The notes: a model not told the origin generated them from the letters alone. Counted from the first letter of the stretch, positions 35,216 to 44,092 are shown. The stretch: DNA of 64,000 nt from Candidatus Rifleibacteriota bacterium (GCA_905236675.1 CAJOND010000012.1:1-64000), one strand, 5' to 3'. Made by a program: numbers and translations.

Positions 35216-37132
35216 ATGGATGAAGTTCCAATACCAAATAACAATCCAGTATTTATAAAAACAAAGGTAACACAAACTAAGCCAAAGAAGAAATCAAGAC
35301 TTTTAGAGACATTAAAAAACTTCATTTTTATGTTTCCTTTAGCTATGGTTATATGTTACCAACTTTATTCACTTGGTTATCGATTTGGTGAATTTATAAC
35401 ATTTCCTCCTACCAGTGTAACTTCATACATCTTTATTGGTTGTTTATTATTGATGCTTTTAGTAATACAAATTCTAATGAGATCAATAATATATGCAGTC
35501 TTAGTTGGAATATTCTTTCTGGCTGGAATATTCTCAGCTTGGTTTGGTCCTATTTATGACCCTATAGTTAATAATCTTTCAAGTATTACAGAAATCATAA
35601 AATCAGCATGGACAAGAAAAGATATTCCTTTTCAATTATTAGTTACTGGAAGTATGAGCTGTTTATTTGCAGCAATAATATTTAGTCAGTTTATTCTTTC
35701 ACTTTTAGTAAAATCATTTTTTGAATTAATATTTGGGAAAAACTGGGGCGATGGCAAGTGGATGGGTTATGTCGGTGCGATTGCTTTGATTTTTGGTATT
35801 CATATAAGTTTTAATTCATATCATAAGTATTCTAATGATAATAAAGAAAAACTCATATGGAAGTATTATCAAACCTATACACCCTTAGAAAAATTTGTAA
35901 CTAGAACTCCAGGAAGTGTTTCATATAATGAAAACTACATATGGGTTAATAATGGGAATAAGGTTTTAGCATTAAATATTGAAAATGGAAAAGTTGAAGG
36001 TGAAAAAATTATAAATTCTGAAGTAATCTGTAAAGGAATTTCAAAATCTCATTATCCAATTGTAGCAACAAAAGAAAGATTTATAATTTTATCTCCAACC
36101 TTAGAAACTTCACTTTTTGAAATAGTATATCCTTACAAATATGATCCATCTGATGAAAATGAAAATCAAGCTTCAGATACAGCAAAATTAAATTCTGAAG
36201 TTAAAAGTGAAATCAGTGAAAATAATACAGAAGATAAAGAACTATTAATACCATTGACTTATAAAATGATTGATGAAGAAACTCTATTAGCATTTTTTGA
36301 ATATGGGAAAATGGGCTTATATAATATTACAAATGGAACCGAAATGTGGTGTAACAAAATAGAATCATCTAATAAAATTAATAGGATATTCCCAGATAAA
36401 TATCTAGATGAAATATCTTATTTAGTTAATAACAAGAAATTAATAGTTTCTTGTAAAAACGGTTTTGTTAAATCAATAGATATTAAAACAGGTAAAACAG
36501 ATTGGACTTACGAACATTCTGTTGCAAGAATTGGTGGAAAACCTCAACTAGGTTATTTATCAAAAAATGATGATAGAAGTCTAGTTGTAAGTTTCAAAAC
36601 AGGTGAAATCGTTACTTTAGGATATAAAGACGGGCATGTTATCCATAAAGCTATTAATGAAAAATTTGCAGCTAATAATGCTTCATGGTGTAATGAAAGA
36701 AAAGCACATTTTATAACAGATGAAGGACTATATTATGAAATACAGCTAGATGGTGGCAATATTGAAAATAGAATTAACGCGTTACCTAATAAAGCTGAAT
36801 TTTATCCTATGATTCAAGATAATGAAAACGGAATTTATGCTCATAGAGAAAACATATATCATGTATCACCAGAAGATGGCTTTGCAAAATTAATCTTCAC
36901 AAGTAAAAATAGAACTTTTGTTACAAAACCAGTTTTCGTTGGTAAAACTATGTATATTGGAACACAAGACGGATGGATTTACTGTATACATTATGGCAGT
37001 TCCAATGTAAAATGGGTATGCCATACTGATGGCGAACTAATGGAAGATTCTTTTGCTATTAGTGATAAGAAACTTATTGTAAAAACTAAATCAGATTCTA
37101 TATATGTATTTGATAAAGATTATGTTCAGTAA
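35216..37132 (+). CDS. Membrane protein with PQQ-like beta-propeller
   Basis: The 638-residue protein has a charged N terminus, about five membrane segments (between roughly residues 35 and 205), and then a large extracytoplasmic region of repeated beta-blade motifs. Examples are NNGNKVLALNIENGKVEG, IDIKTGKTDWTYEH, VVSFKTGEIVTLGYKDG, TQDGWIYCIHYGSSNVKWV and LIVKTKSDSIYVFDKDY. These match PQQ-like or WD40-type propeller repeats such as those in BamB-like proteins. ATG 35216, with AGAGGAATT upstream, is the likely start; the frame is open further upstream only from a TTG. It meets the next, convergent gene with a two-base gap. It may be a surface sensor or scaffold; no enzyme residues are visible. 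Confidence 0.72.
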   Translation: MDEVPIPNNNPVFIKTKVTQTKPKKKSRLLETLKNFIFMFPLAMVICYQLYSLGYRFGEFITFPPTSVTSYIFIGCLLLMLLVIQILMRSIIYAVLVGIFFLAGIFSAWFGPIYDPIVNNLSSITEIIKSAWTRKDIPFQLLVTGSMSCLFAAIIFSQFILSLLVKSFFELIFGKNWGDGKWMGYVGAIALIFGIHISFNSYHKYSNDNKEKLIWKYYQTYTPLEKFVTRTPGSVSYNENYIWVNNGNKVLALNIENGKVEGEKIINSEVICKGISKSHYPIVATKERFIILSPTLETSLFEIVYPYKYDPSDENENQASDTAKLNSEVKSEISENNTEDKELLIPLTYKMIDEETLLAFFEYGKMGLYNITNGTEMWCNKIESSNKINRIFPDKYLDEISYLVNNKKLIVSCKNGFVKSIDIKTGKTDWTYEHSVARIGGKPQLGYLSKNDDRSLVVSFKTGEIVTLGYKDGHVIHKAINEKFAANNASWCNERKAHFITDEGLYYEIQLDGGNIENRINALPNKAEFYPMIQDNENGIYAHRENIYHVSPEDGFAKLIFTSKNRTFVTKPVFVGKTMYIGTQDGWIYCIHYGSSNVKWVCHTDGELMEDSFAISDKKLIVKTKSDSIYVFDKDYVQ

Positions 37133-37134
37133 TA

Positions 37135-38090
37135 TTACTTTTTCTTCAATTGTTTTTCACAATATGCAATTTTTTCATCAGCAAGATTTTTCATAGTATC
37201 GTCAGGATTAAATTCCAGATACTTTTTATAGTTCTTAATAGCTTCTTCAAATTGTCCTATGAAACCATAAACACAAGCAATATTATAATATGAATCAGCA
37301 AAATCTGGTTCAAATAATATTGCTTTTTTATAATATTCGATTGAATCTTCGTTTCTATCTAACTGATAATAAGCGATACCTAAATTATTACAAATTTTGC
37401 CAGAGCGAGGAGCTATTTTTAATGCAGCCTTCCATGATTCTAACGAATCTTCAAGACGACCTAATTTAAATTGACAATTAGCTAAATTATTTAATATTTC
37501 AGCATTTTGAGGAGCTTTTTTACTTGCAGCTAAGTTTTTTTCTAAAGCTTCAGAGTATCGTCTCTTTTCATAAAGTTTAATTGCTTCGTTATATAATTCT
37601 TCTGCTGTTCCGGAAGTTTCTACAATTTCAGGAACTTTTTCTTTTTTTATTAAAGGTTTAATATCTTTTTTTTCTTCAGTGGGTTTCTTTTCTGTTTTAT
37701 TAGATACAGTCTTTTTATTATCAGATTTAGAAGTTTTTTTACTATCTGATTTTTCGTTATCTTTTACTTCATTTTTTTTAGCAGTTTCTTCTTTTTCATT
37801 AGATTTAACATTTTCAGTTAAATTAGAAGTTTCGATAAGTGTACGATATATCCAACCTTCGGTACCGTCTTTAAATTCAACCTGAAGCCAATTTTGTTGT
37901 TCATTTTTAATTATATAAGTATCGCCTCTTAGTTTTTTACCAATAATTTGAGAATTAAACTTAGGTTCAGATCTAACATTGATATAACTACCTCTACTTC
38001 TTTTTCATTGGCAGCAAAGGAATAACAAGGGATAGTCAGAGAGGCTGCAATTCCAAACAACAATGACATATTTATAAATGATTTTTTCAT
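37135..38090 (-). pseudogene. Secreted SH3b-TPR protein, frameshifted after signal peptide
   Basis: An intact signal peptide (MKKSFINMSLLFGIAASLTI, cleavage near SFA-A) runs out of frame and stops after 53 codons. Shifting by one base at the A-run on the minus strand (38001-38005) opens about 290 codons. These encode a bacterial SH3 domain (GSYINVRSEPKFNSQIIG, WLQVEFKDGTEGWIYRTL), a Lys/Ser/Asn-rich linker, and TPR units (AEELYNEAIKLYEKRRYSEA, NNLGIAYYQLDRNEDSIEYY, YYNIACVYGFIGQFEEAI), ending at TAA 37135-37137. One missing A would restore the gene. It is last in the degP-ptsN run. The cause may be assembly error, slippage control or recent inactivation. The full-length protein would bind cell wall via SH3b and partners via TPR. 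Confidence 0.78.
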
Positions 38091-38092
38091 AA

Positions 38093-38632
38093 TTATTTAC
38101 TCTTTTTTGATTTTTTAGAAGACTTGGATTTCGTATTATCTGAAACTTTATTATCTTTCTTTTCAGAATCATTATCAGTTTTAGATTCTATTTCATCCTT
38201 TTTAAATACTATATTTAATGGAACATCAACAAGAATATCTTCATTTCCATCTAGTTCATTAGGAGCCATTGGGTCTTTAGGATTAGAAATAATCTTAACA
38301 AGAGCTAAAGTAGAATGGTCGGGGCAGAAACCTTCCTCATCCTGTTCATAACCACAATCAGGACATCGATATATGTCAGGCATATAACTCTTAGATTCAT
38401 CTTTGTCCTGAAGAAATCCAGAATCATCTTCAGAAGAAGAGGATTCTTTTTTTGACTCTGATTTTTTCTCTGTTTTATTAGATTTATTTGATTTCCTTGA
38501 TCTTCTAGCGGCTTCTAAGCGAGAACCATTTTTCACCAAAGGTAAATTCAAATCATCTAAAACTGAAAACCCTGCACTAGCAAAAACTAGCAGGGTTAAT
38601 ATACTTATTCTTTTAAAATTAAACAAAATCAA
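38093..38632 (-). CDS. Secreted Lys/Ser-rich protein with zinc-ribbon motif
   Basis: The 179-residue product has an N-terminal hydrophobic segment (ISILTLLVFASAGF) suggesting secretion. A Lys/Ser/Glu low-complexity stretch follows, then YRCPDCGYEQDEEGFCPDHS, which looks like a one-sided zinc ribbon or rubredoxin-like knuckle. Another Lys/Ser/Asp tail ends SSKKSKKSK. The start appears to be TTG; AGG lies a few bases upstream and no internal ATG would keep the signal segment. It is between ptsN (7-bp gap) and the SH3b-TPR gene (2-bp gap), so all are likely one transcript. No function is recognised. Confidence 0.6.
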   Translation of the reverse strand: MILFNFKRISILTLLVFASAGFSVLDDLNLPLVKNGSRLEAARRSRKSNKSNKTEKKSESKKESSSSEDDSGFLQDKDESKSYMPDIYRCPDCGYEQDEEGFCPDHSTLALVKIISNPKDPMAPNELDGNEDILVDVPLNIVFKKDEIESKTDNDSEKKDNKVSDNTKSKSSKKSKKSK

Positions 38633-38639
38633 AACCTAA

Positions 38640-39092
38640 TTAATCGTTATCTTGAATTATTTGAAGAACAGAAGAAACATCTTTAGCTTCAAGTAGAGCT
38701 TTACGGAAATCATCACTTCGTAGAAGTCTAGAAATCTTAGCCAATAGTTTCAGATATGGACCACCAGCAGTAACTGGAGCTAGTAACAAGAAAACTAAAT
38801 GAACAGGATCAGAATCCATAGATTTAAAATCTATACCCTTTTCACTTCTAAAAAATGCTACTGTTAAATCTTTAATTGCACTTGAACGAGCATGAGGCAT
38901 TGCTATTCCATTACCAATACCAGTAGTTCCTAATTTTTCACGTTCAAGGAGAGCGTCTTTTAGTGCGTTAGGTTCTTTTATAGTACCTGTCTTATCTAAT
39001 AAATTAATAAATTTTTCAATAGCTTCTTCTTTATTTGCTGCTTCGAAATTAAGGAAAATCATATTTTCCTTTAAAACATCAACTAATTGCAT
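38640..39092 (-). CDS. ptsN: PTS EIIA (PtsN/fructose-type) regulatory protein
   Basis: This 150-residue EIIA-2 domain has the phosphohistidine block GIGNGIAMPHARS (H67), a REKLGTTGI lead-in and the C-terminal LLRSDDFRKALLEAKD. Without a linked EIIB/EIIC it resembles EIIA-Ntr (PtsN), which receives phosphate from the nitrogen PTS and regulates sigma-54-dependent and potassium-related processes. A sigma-54 activator is encoded at the left end of the window. It is downstream of degP by 84 bp on the same strand. Confidence 0.87.
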   Translation of the reverse strand: MQLVDVLKENMIFLNFEAANKEEAIEKFINLLDKTGTIKEPNALKDALLEREKLGTTGIGNGIAMPHARSSAIKDLTVAFFRSEKGIDFKSMDSDPVHLVFLLLAPVTAGGPYLKLLAKISRLLRSDDFRKALLEAKDVSSVLQIIQDND

Positions 39093-39176
39093 TTATATGC
39101 CCTCCGATGAGTATCATTATTTGTATTATATAAAGTAAATTATAGAAATTCAATATATTTTTAAATTAATAATTAT

Positions 39177-40547
39177 TTATTTTAAATTTAATAAAATTCT
39201 TACAACACTATTACTTCTAACAAAACGAATAATTACAGCATCTAAATTTCCAATACGTTTTACAGCTTTATTAAAATCTTCTTCATTAAGAATTTGATAA
39301 TTACCTATTTGTATAATAACGTCACCATTTCTTAAACCAGCTTTATAAGCTTGAGAATCTTTCAAAATATCAACAATTACACCACCCTGTTCAATGTATA
39401 AGTCATATTTATTTACTAGTTTTTCTGAAACAGTTTTAACTTCAATACCTAATGGATTCAAAGAAGCCTTAGTTTCTTCGAATTTCATTTTAACATCAGC
39501 CAATTTACCTTTTCTATATATTGTAAAAGTGCAGGTCTGTCCAACAGAGTATTTTTCCAATGTTGATTCAAAAATTGAGACATCATTAATTTTTATATTA
39601 TCAATTTTTGTAATTATATCGCTTGGAACCAATCCTAATTTATTAGCTACTGAACCTTCAGAAACCGATGAAATTAAAACACCTTCCTGCGGAACATTGA
39701 AATATTCTGCAAGTTCCTTTGTTATATTCTGAACAGTTAAACCAACTGAAATTTTCTTAACTTTTCCAAATTTTATCAAATCAGATACTATTCTTTTTGC
39801 TCTATTAACAGGAATAGCAAATCCAATTCCCTGTCCAGATGGAATAATAGCAGTATTAATTCCTATTAGATTACCTTTTGAGTCTATAAGGGCTCCTCCA
39901 GAATTACCTGGATTAATAGAAGCATCTGTTTGAATCAAATCTCTATAATTGGAGTCCTTATCAACGGAAAGATCTCTTTTTACAGCAGAAACAACCCCAC
40001 AAGTTACTGTAATACCCAGACCAAATGGGTTACCTATAGCTATAACCCATTCTCCAACTCTAACTTTATCTGAATCACCAAGGTTTACATAAGAAAGATT
40101 ATCTTTATTATCAATTTTTAAAACTGCAAGATCTGAGGTTTTATCTTTTCCTACTATTTTTGCTTTAAAAGAACGTCCGTCACCAAATTTTACTAAAATT
40201 TCATCAGCACTTGATATAACATGCTCATTAGTAAGTAAATAACCGTCTTTACTTATTATTACGCCAGAACCACTACCTTTTTGAGGAATAACGTTATTGG
40301 AACCTGTAAAATCATCATCAAAAAGATGACTAAAAAATCTATCAAAAAAAGGGTCCCCAGAACCATAAGATCTGGTTCTTACATAATGTATAGATTCAAT
40401 TGCAACAACAGCCGGGCTTACTTGTTCAGAAATGTCTGCAATTAAAGATGTTCCAAATAGTTCTCCAGGTGCAGCAAATATTATATTATTAGGGAAAATT
40501 ACGGCTAATGTTAGAAATATAAACAGTATATTGATTTTTCTACTCAT
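39177..40547 (-). CDS. degP: DegP/HtrA periplasmic serine protease
   Basis: The 456-residue protein has a signal peptide (cleavage near FAA-P). A trypsin-like protease domain follows with catalytic H109 (LTNEHVI), D139 (TSDLAVLK) and S216 (NPGNSGGAL). Two PDZ domains come next (about 270-350 and 375-455; AYKAGLRNGDVIIQI in the second). This is the DegP/DegQ/DegS arrangement, and two PDZ domains favour a DegP/DegQ-type protease-chaperone for misfolded envelope proteins. It lies downstream of an ECF sigma and anti-sigma pair, like rpoE-rseA-degP loci, suggesting envelope-stress control. A strong ribosome site (AAGGAG) precedes the ATG. Confidence 0.95.
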   Translation of the reverse strand: MSRKINILFIFLTLAVIFPNNIIFAAPGELFGTSLIADISEQVSPAVVAIESIHYVRTRSYGSGDPFFDRFFSHLFDDDFTGSNNVIPQKGSGSGVIISKDGYLLTNEHVISSADEILVKFGDGRSFKAKIVGKDKTSDLAVLKIDNKDNLSYVNLGDSDKVRVGEWVIAIGNPFGLGITVTCGVVSAVKRDLSVDKDSNYRDLIQTDASINPGNSGGALIDSKGNLIGINTAIIPSGQGIGFAIPVNRAKRIVSDLIKFGKVKKISVGLTVQNITKELAEYFNVPQEGVLISSVSEGSVANKLGLVPSDIITKIDNIKINDVSIFESTLEKYSVGQTCTFTIYRKGKLADVKMKFEETKASLNPLGIEVKTVSEKLVNKYDLYIEQGGVIVDILKDSQAYKAGLRNGDVIIQIGNYQILNEEDFNKAVKRIGNLDAVIIRFVRSNSVVRILLNLK

Positions 40548-40563
40548 TCTATACTCCTTATTT

Positions 40564-40738
40564 AAGATATAAGATATAAGATTAAAAAGTTAAGATTTGT
40601 TCATTCGCTATACTTTTTATAACAAATGTTTAGGCAATTAGCACAATCAAATATTGACTTAAAAATTAGTTTTAGCACAGCCTTTCGCAATGATGATTCT
40701 TTATGATTTATCAATTCTCAACTTTCAGTTTTCAGCAT
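40564..40738. repeat. Intergenic AAGATATAAGATATAAG tract upstream of degP
   Basis: The left arm AAGATATAAGATATAAGATT (40564-40583) matches the family seen in other gaps. A CT-type arm with TCAATTCTCAACTTTCAG-like sequence follows at about 40703-40738. Between them is ordinary AT-rich sequence that may hold the degP promoter. Confidence 0.45.
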
Positions 40739-40739
40739 C

Positions 40740-41321
40740 CTATCTGCTTCCTACTAACCTAACATTAGGACTATAAGTATTAGGAATTGATGAACTTTCA
40801 GGATGTAGTCGCTGGAATTCATCTAATTTTGCTAAGAATTCTTTAACTTCATCAGAAGATACTTTTTGTAAACCATTTTCATTAATATTTTCAGATGCTT
40901 CTGCAATTTTTAACTTCTTTACGCTAGAATTAGAAAGATTATTGTTTGTAATTTCATTATTATTTGCTGGGGCAGAATTAATTTGTATCATAAAAACTAG
41001 AATTAAAACAGATGCCATAGGAATTGCAAATTCCATTGGTTTTAGTAAATTCATAAAGAAATAGGAAATATAATCTGGCTTATCGTTTGATTCAGCTTTA
41101 TTATCAAAATCACCACTTAAAGCTATTTCATGTAAATTTTCTGGATAATCAGGTTGTGGGTATTCTGCAAGTTCAGCCAATAATTTTTCTCTGACACGAC
41201 GATCAAAAGAACAATCTGTACAATGTTCAGTATGAGCTAATATATCTAACATTTCTTTTGTATTATTTTCATCAAAAGTATCGGAATTTACATAATCTAA
41301 GTAAACACTACACTTTTTCAT
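40740..41321 (-). CDS. Anti-sigma factor (zinc-type, membrane)
   Basis: The 193-residue protein has an N-terminal cytoplasmic domain with HTEHCTDC, the HxxxCxxC motif of zinc-binding anti-sigma domains. One membrane segment (about 96-115: AIPMASVLILVFMIQ) and a periplasmic tail follow. It begins 9 bp after the ECF sigma gene and has a good ribosome site (AGGAG). The pair fits the usual arrangement in which the anti-sigma protein holds the sigma factor at the membrane until an envelope signal triggers release. The following degP gene is a plausible target. Confidence 0.85.
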   Translation of the reverse strand: MKKCSVYLDYVNSDTFDENNTKEMLDILAHTEHCTDCSFDRRVREKLLAELAEYPQPDYPENLHEIALSGDFDNKAESNDKPDYISYFFMNLLKPMEFAIPMASVLILVFMIQINSAPANNNEITNNNLSNSSVKKLKIAEASENINENGLQKVSSDEVKEFLAKLDEFQRLHPESSSIPNTYSPNVRLVGSR

Positions 41322-41330
41322 TTTTAGCTC

Positions 41331-41897
41331 CTAATGTCTTGCTACAATTTTATCATGTAGCATTGCTCTACCTCTGTTAAGTCTAGACTTAACCGTTCCT
41401 ACTGGAATTTCCAATATTTCGCTAATTTTCTCCAATGGCATTCCTTCCATATCTTTCAATATTAAAGGAATCCTATATATTTCTGGTATCTTAGCAATTG
41501 AATCACCGATTAATTTTTTATTTAATGAATGTTCTTCATTTTCTAAAACTTTTTCTTCAGGTGTTGGCTGAATCAAGGAATTCCACCAACCTACGACTAT
41601 CTGTAATAAACCTTCTTTTTCTTTCTTTTTATTTTCTGAAATAGTAAGACAAGTATTTACAGATATTCTATAAAGCCAAGTCTTAAATGAAGATCTACCT
41701 TCAAATTTATTTATATTTCTATAAACCTTAAAGAAAACCTCTTGAGTAGCATCAAGAGCATCTTCCTCATTATTAAAGAATCTATGGCAGGTTTGATAAA
41801 CGATTTTCTCATAAAGAGAAACTAGTTTATCAAAAGCGAATTTATCACCTTCTTTTACTTCTTTAATAAGTTGAATTGTTAAATCTTCATTTGTCAT
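41331..41897 (-). CDS. ECF-type RNA polymerase sigma factor (RpoE-like)
   Basis: The 188-residue sigma factor has region 2 (EGDKFAFDKLVSLYEKIVYQ, DALDATQEVFFKVYR, SFKTWLYRISVNTCL) and region 4 (IPEIYRIPLILKDMEGMPLE, LEIPVGTVKSRLNRGRAML). It is followed by its anti-sigma gene and degP. Upstream is a promoter with the ECF-type pattern GGAACC-N17-GTCTAA, which suggests autoregulation. That promoter lies so close that the transcript would begin at or next to the ATG, giving a leaderless message; no ribosome site is visible, consistent with that. Confidence 0.93.
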   Translation of the reverse strand: MTNEDLTIQLIKEVKEGDKFAFDKLVSLYEKIVYQTCHRFFNNEEDALDATQEVFFKVYRNINKFEGRSSFKTWLYRISVNTCLTISENKKKEKEGLLQIVVGWWNSLIQPTPEEKVLENEEHSLNKKLIGDSIAKIPEIYRIPLILKDMEGMPLEKISEILEIPVGTVKSRLNRGRAMLHDKIVARH

Positions 41898-41902
41898 AAA
41901 AA

Positions 41903-41931
41903 TTAGACTATAGTTTTAATATGGAGGTTCC
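41903..41931 (-). promoter_or_regulatory. ECF-sigma-type autoregulatory promoter
   Basis: On the minus strand GGAACC (41926-41931) and GTCTAA (41903-41908) are separated by 17 bases, matching the RpoE-type consensus GGAAC-N16/17-GTC. The -10 element ends five bases before the sigma factor's ATG. Confidence 0.65.
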
Positions 41932-41977
41932 ATTTTTTATTAATATTTTTTAGGGAACCAAGTATTTAACTTTAAAA

Positions 41978-42610
41978 CTACCAGTTTAAAAATGGTATTT
42001 TCTTTTGTAGTTTTGTAAGTTTCCCGTCATGAATTCCTACTTGATATATCTCTTCATGAAATTTTTTCCCTTTCCACAAAACACCTTTTGCATAAAGTCT
42101 GATAGAAAGGAAATAATAGCCATTTTCAAAAGTAAGCAGTGGAAAATTAAATATACGACTAGTTTTATGATCTAAAACTCTAGAATCATTTTTTTCTAGT
42201 CGCTGTAGTAATCTATGACCAAGCCATACTTCAACTCTATCTGCTTTTTTAGAGATAACAGAATGATTTAATGCCTCAACACTTTCTATTACTACATGAA
42301 GATTTCCAAATCCTTTTTGATATTTTGAACCGATTGGTCTTCCTTCAATATTTATAAGATAATCAGATAATCTATTATCTATTCTAACCTCATTGTCTGG
42401 ATTGTAATTTATCTGATTGTCTGTATTATTACTGGTCGTATCATCAGTTTTATAATCAGTTAAATAGTCAAGAAAATCAGTTTCAAATGTGGCAGGTAAA
42501 TCCTGAGAATAAAGTCGGTTATTAGAAATAAGTAATAAAAATAATAAAATTAAATAAAAACTTTTAATATAGTTTTTCGGAGTAAAATTATAGATTTTTA
42601 GAAGTGACAT
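41978..42610 (-). CDS. Secreted protein of unknown function
   Basis: The 210-residue product has an N-terminal hydrophobic segment (SFYLILLFLLLISN) and cleavage likely near LYS-Q. The mature part has an Asp/Asn/Thr-rich region, then a beta-rich domain: FGNLHVVIESVEAL, DRVEVWLGHRLLQRLEK, RIFNFPLLTF and YYFLSIRLYAKGVLWKG. That domain may be an immunoglobulin-like or C2-like sandwich. Its start overlaps the end of the HD-GYP gene by 23 bp, indicating co-transcription with translational coupling. I do not recognise the family. Confidence 0.6.
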   Translation of the reverse strand: MSLLKIYNFTPKNYIKSFYLILLFLLLISNNRLYSQDLPATFETDFLDYLTDYKTDDTTSNNTDNQINYNPDNEVRIDNRLSDYLINIEGRPIGSKYQKGFGNLHVVIESVEALNHSVISKKADRVEVWLGHRLLQRLEKNDSRVLDHKTSRIFNFPLLTFENGYYFLSIRLYAKGVLWKGKKFHEEIYQVGIHDGKLTKLQKKIPFLNW

Positions 42611-43829
42611 TTAAAACAGACCTTTCAGCAGGACCAGTAATGAATAAACTTTTATCCTTTAACAGGTCTACTTCAACTCTTTCTTTTATATGTCTACCTT
42701 TTGGATTAGTAATTATTTTTAATACAGGTCTTATTACAGCTTGTGGATTATTGCGCAAAACAAGAGCAACAGAACCATCATTGAGTCTTACTAAGCTACC
42801 AGATGGATAAATTGAAAATTTACGTATAAAAGTATTTAATATATGAGGATCAAAATGTTTATCAATTCCTGCAACTAGTATTTTCATTGCATCATAAGGC
42901 TGCATTGCTACTCTGTATGGTCTATCTGTTGTCAAGGCATCATACACATCTGCTACTGCGCATATTCTCCCAAAAAGACTAATTGAGTTCCCTTTCATAT
43001 TATTTGGATATCCACTACCATCAAATTTTTCGTGGTGTTCCAAGGCAACTCTTTTTGCTCTTTCAGAAATACCCTTTGATTTTTGCAGAATCTGGTAACC
43101 TTTTAGCGGATGAGATTTCATTTGAGCAAATTCTTGATCAGTAAGTTTTCCATTTTTATTCAATATCTCAATAGGAATATTTATTTTACCGACATCGTGC
43201 AGCATACAACCTGTTCCAAGGTCGTTTAAATCTTCTCTAGGCAATCCAAGAGCTTCTCCAATAAATAGAGAAATTGTTGCAACATTTATATTATGAGTAA
43301 AAGTATAATCATCAAAAGACTTGATATCCATCAAGTTCATAATAGCATCGGGTGCAGTCAATACATCATTAACCAATGTTTTAGAAACTTCATTTGTTGA
43401 AACGGTATCGATCGCATGTCCGTTCCTAACATTATGAATAACATCTGACACAGCTTTAAATGCAACTACTTGTGTCTTTTTATTAACTATAACTTTTTCG
43501 CCTGCAGTTATACTCTTCATTTCAGGAAATTTTTCAAACAGCAAGTCCATATCCATTGCGATTCCTGAAATATTCTGAATATCGTTTATGTCTAAAATTT
43601 GAAAATCTTTAACAATGTATTCTTTATTATCTTTTGTTCTAAGATAAAGGTCTTTACGGATCATCAAGGCTTCAACATCATATTCCAGCTTTAAACCTTT
43701 AAAATAAAAATGAGAAGGCATCTGTTTATCGCCAATTTTATCGCCTTGTTTCCATATAAATTCACTACAGCTACCTATATAGCTATAGCCTGTAAAAATA
43801 TTAACTTCATCTAAAACACATGAATTCAT
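42588..43829 (-). CDS. HD-GYP-domain cyclic di-GMP phosphodiesterase
   Basis: The protein of about 413 residues has an N-terminal beta-rich domain (about 1-110) and a canonical HD-GYP domain (about 155-340). The domain has MLHDVGKINIP, the HHEKFDGSGYP diagnostic motif, CAVADVYDALTTDRPYR and the LVAGIDKHFDPH block. This is complete for cyclic di-GMP hydrolysis. I use ATG 43829, with AAGG upstream. A GTG 11 codons earlier is impossible as a start if the promoter at 43854-43882 is right, since its -10 would lie inside that extension. The downstream secreted protein overlaps its end. Confidence 0.9.
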   Translation of the reverse strand: MNSCVLDEVNIFTGYSYIGSCSEFIWKQGDKIGDKQMPSHFYFKGLKLEYDVEALMIRKDLYLRTKDNKEYIVKDFQILDINDIQNISGIAMDMDLLFEKFPEMKSITAGEKVIVNKKTQVVAFKAVSDVIHNVRNGHAIDTVSTNEVSKTLVNDVLTAPDAIMNLMDIKSFDDYTFTHNINVATISLFIGEALGLPREDLNDLGTGCMLHDVGKINIPIEILNKNGKLTDQEFAQMKSHPLKGYQILQKSKGISERAKRVALEHHEKFDGSGYPNNMKGNSISLFGRICAVADVYDALTTDRPYRVAMQPYDAMKILVAGIDKHFDPHILNTFIRKFSIYPSGSLVRLNDGSVALVLRNNPQAVIRPVLKIITNPKGRHIKERVEVDLLKDKSLFITGPAERSVLNVTSKNL

Positions 43830-43853
43830 ATAAATTGCCTTATTTATGCTCAA

Positions 43854-43882
43854 ATAATACACTGCTATCCTTTTTTCGTCAA
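43854..43882 (-). promoter_or_regulatory. Sigma-70-type promoter of the HD-GYP gene
   Basis: TTGACG (43877-43882) and TATTAT (43854-43859) are separated by 17 bases on the minus strand, about 25 bases upstream of the ATG at 43829. This placement decides the start codon of the gene. Confidence 0.7.
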
Positions 43883-43930
43883 GATTGATAAAAAAATGAA
43901 CAATTAATCAAATTTTAATGTGTACTTTTT

Positions 43931-44072
43931 GAGCAAGGAGGAATGGAGAGAGAGAGGAAATGATTGAGGGAGAAAAGGAGGAATAGAGGAAGAAAGGGAG
44001 GAAGGAAGAAAGGAAGGGATTGATAGTGAAAGGAAGGGAAAGAAGAAAGAAAAAAAAATAAGGGAGAAGAAA
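43931..44072. repeat. 140-base purine (GA) tract
   Basis: The plus strand is almost entirely A and G over about 140 bases, with irregular GGAAG, GAGAGA and AAAGGAAGG units and very few pyrimidines. It lies directly upstream of the sigma-54-type promoter. Such tracts can form triplex DNA, exclude nucleoid proteins or hold bends. The ORF readable on the other strand is pure low complexity and not credible. Confidence 0.7.
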
Positions 44073-44076
44073 TTTT

Positions 44077-44092
44077 TGGCATAAAACTTGCT
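44077..44092 (+). promoter_or_regulatory. Sigma-54-type (-24/-12) promoter
   Basis: TGGCATAAAACTTGCT matches the RpoN consensus TGGCAC-N5-TTGCW, with the invariant GG (44078-44079) and GC (44090-44091) exactly 10 bases apart. Transcription would start near 44103. An extended -10 (TGC-TATTAT, 44089-44097) overlaps, so housekeeping transcription is an alternative. It is the only such site I noticed in the window. Confidence 0.6.
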
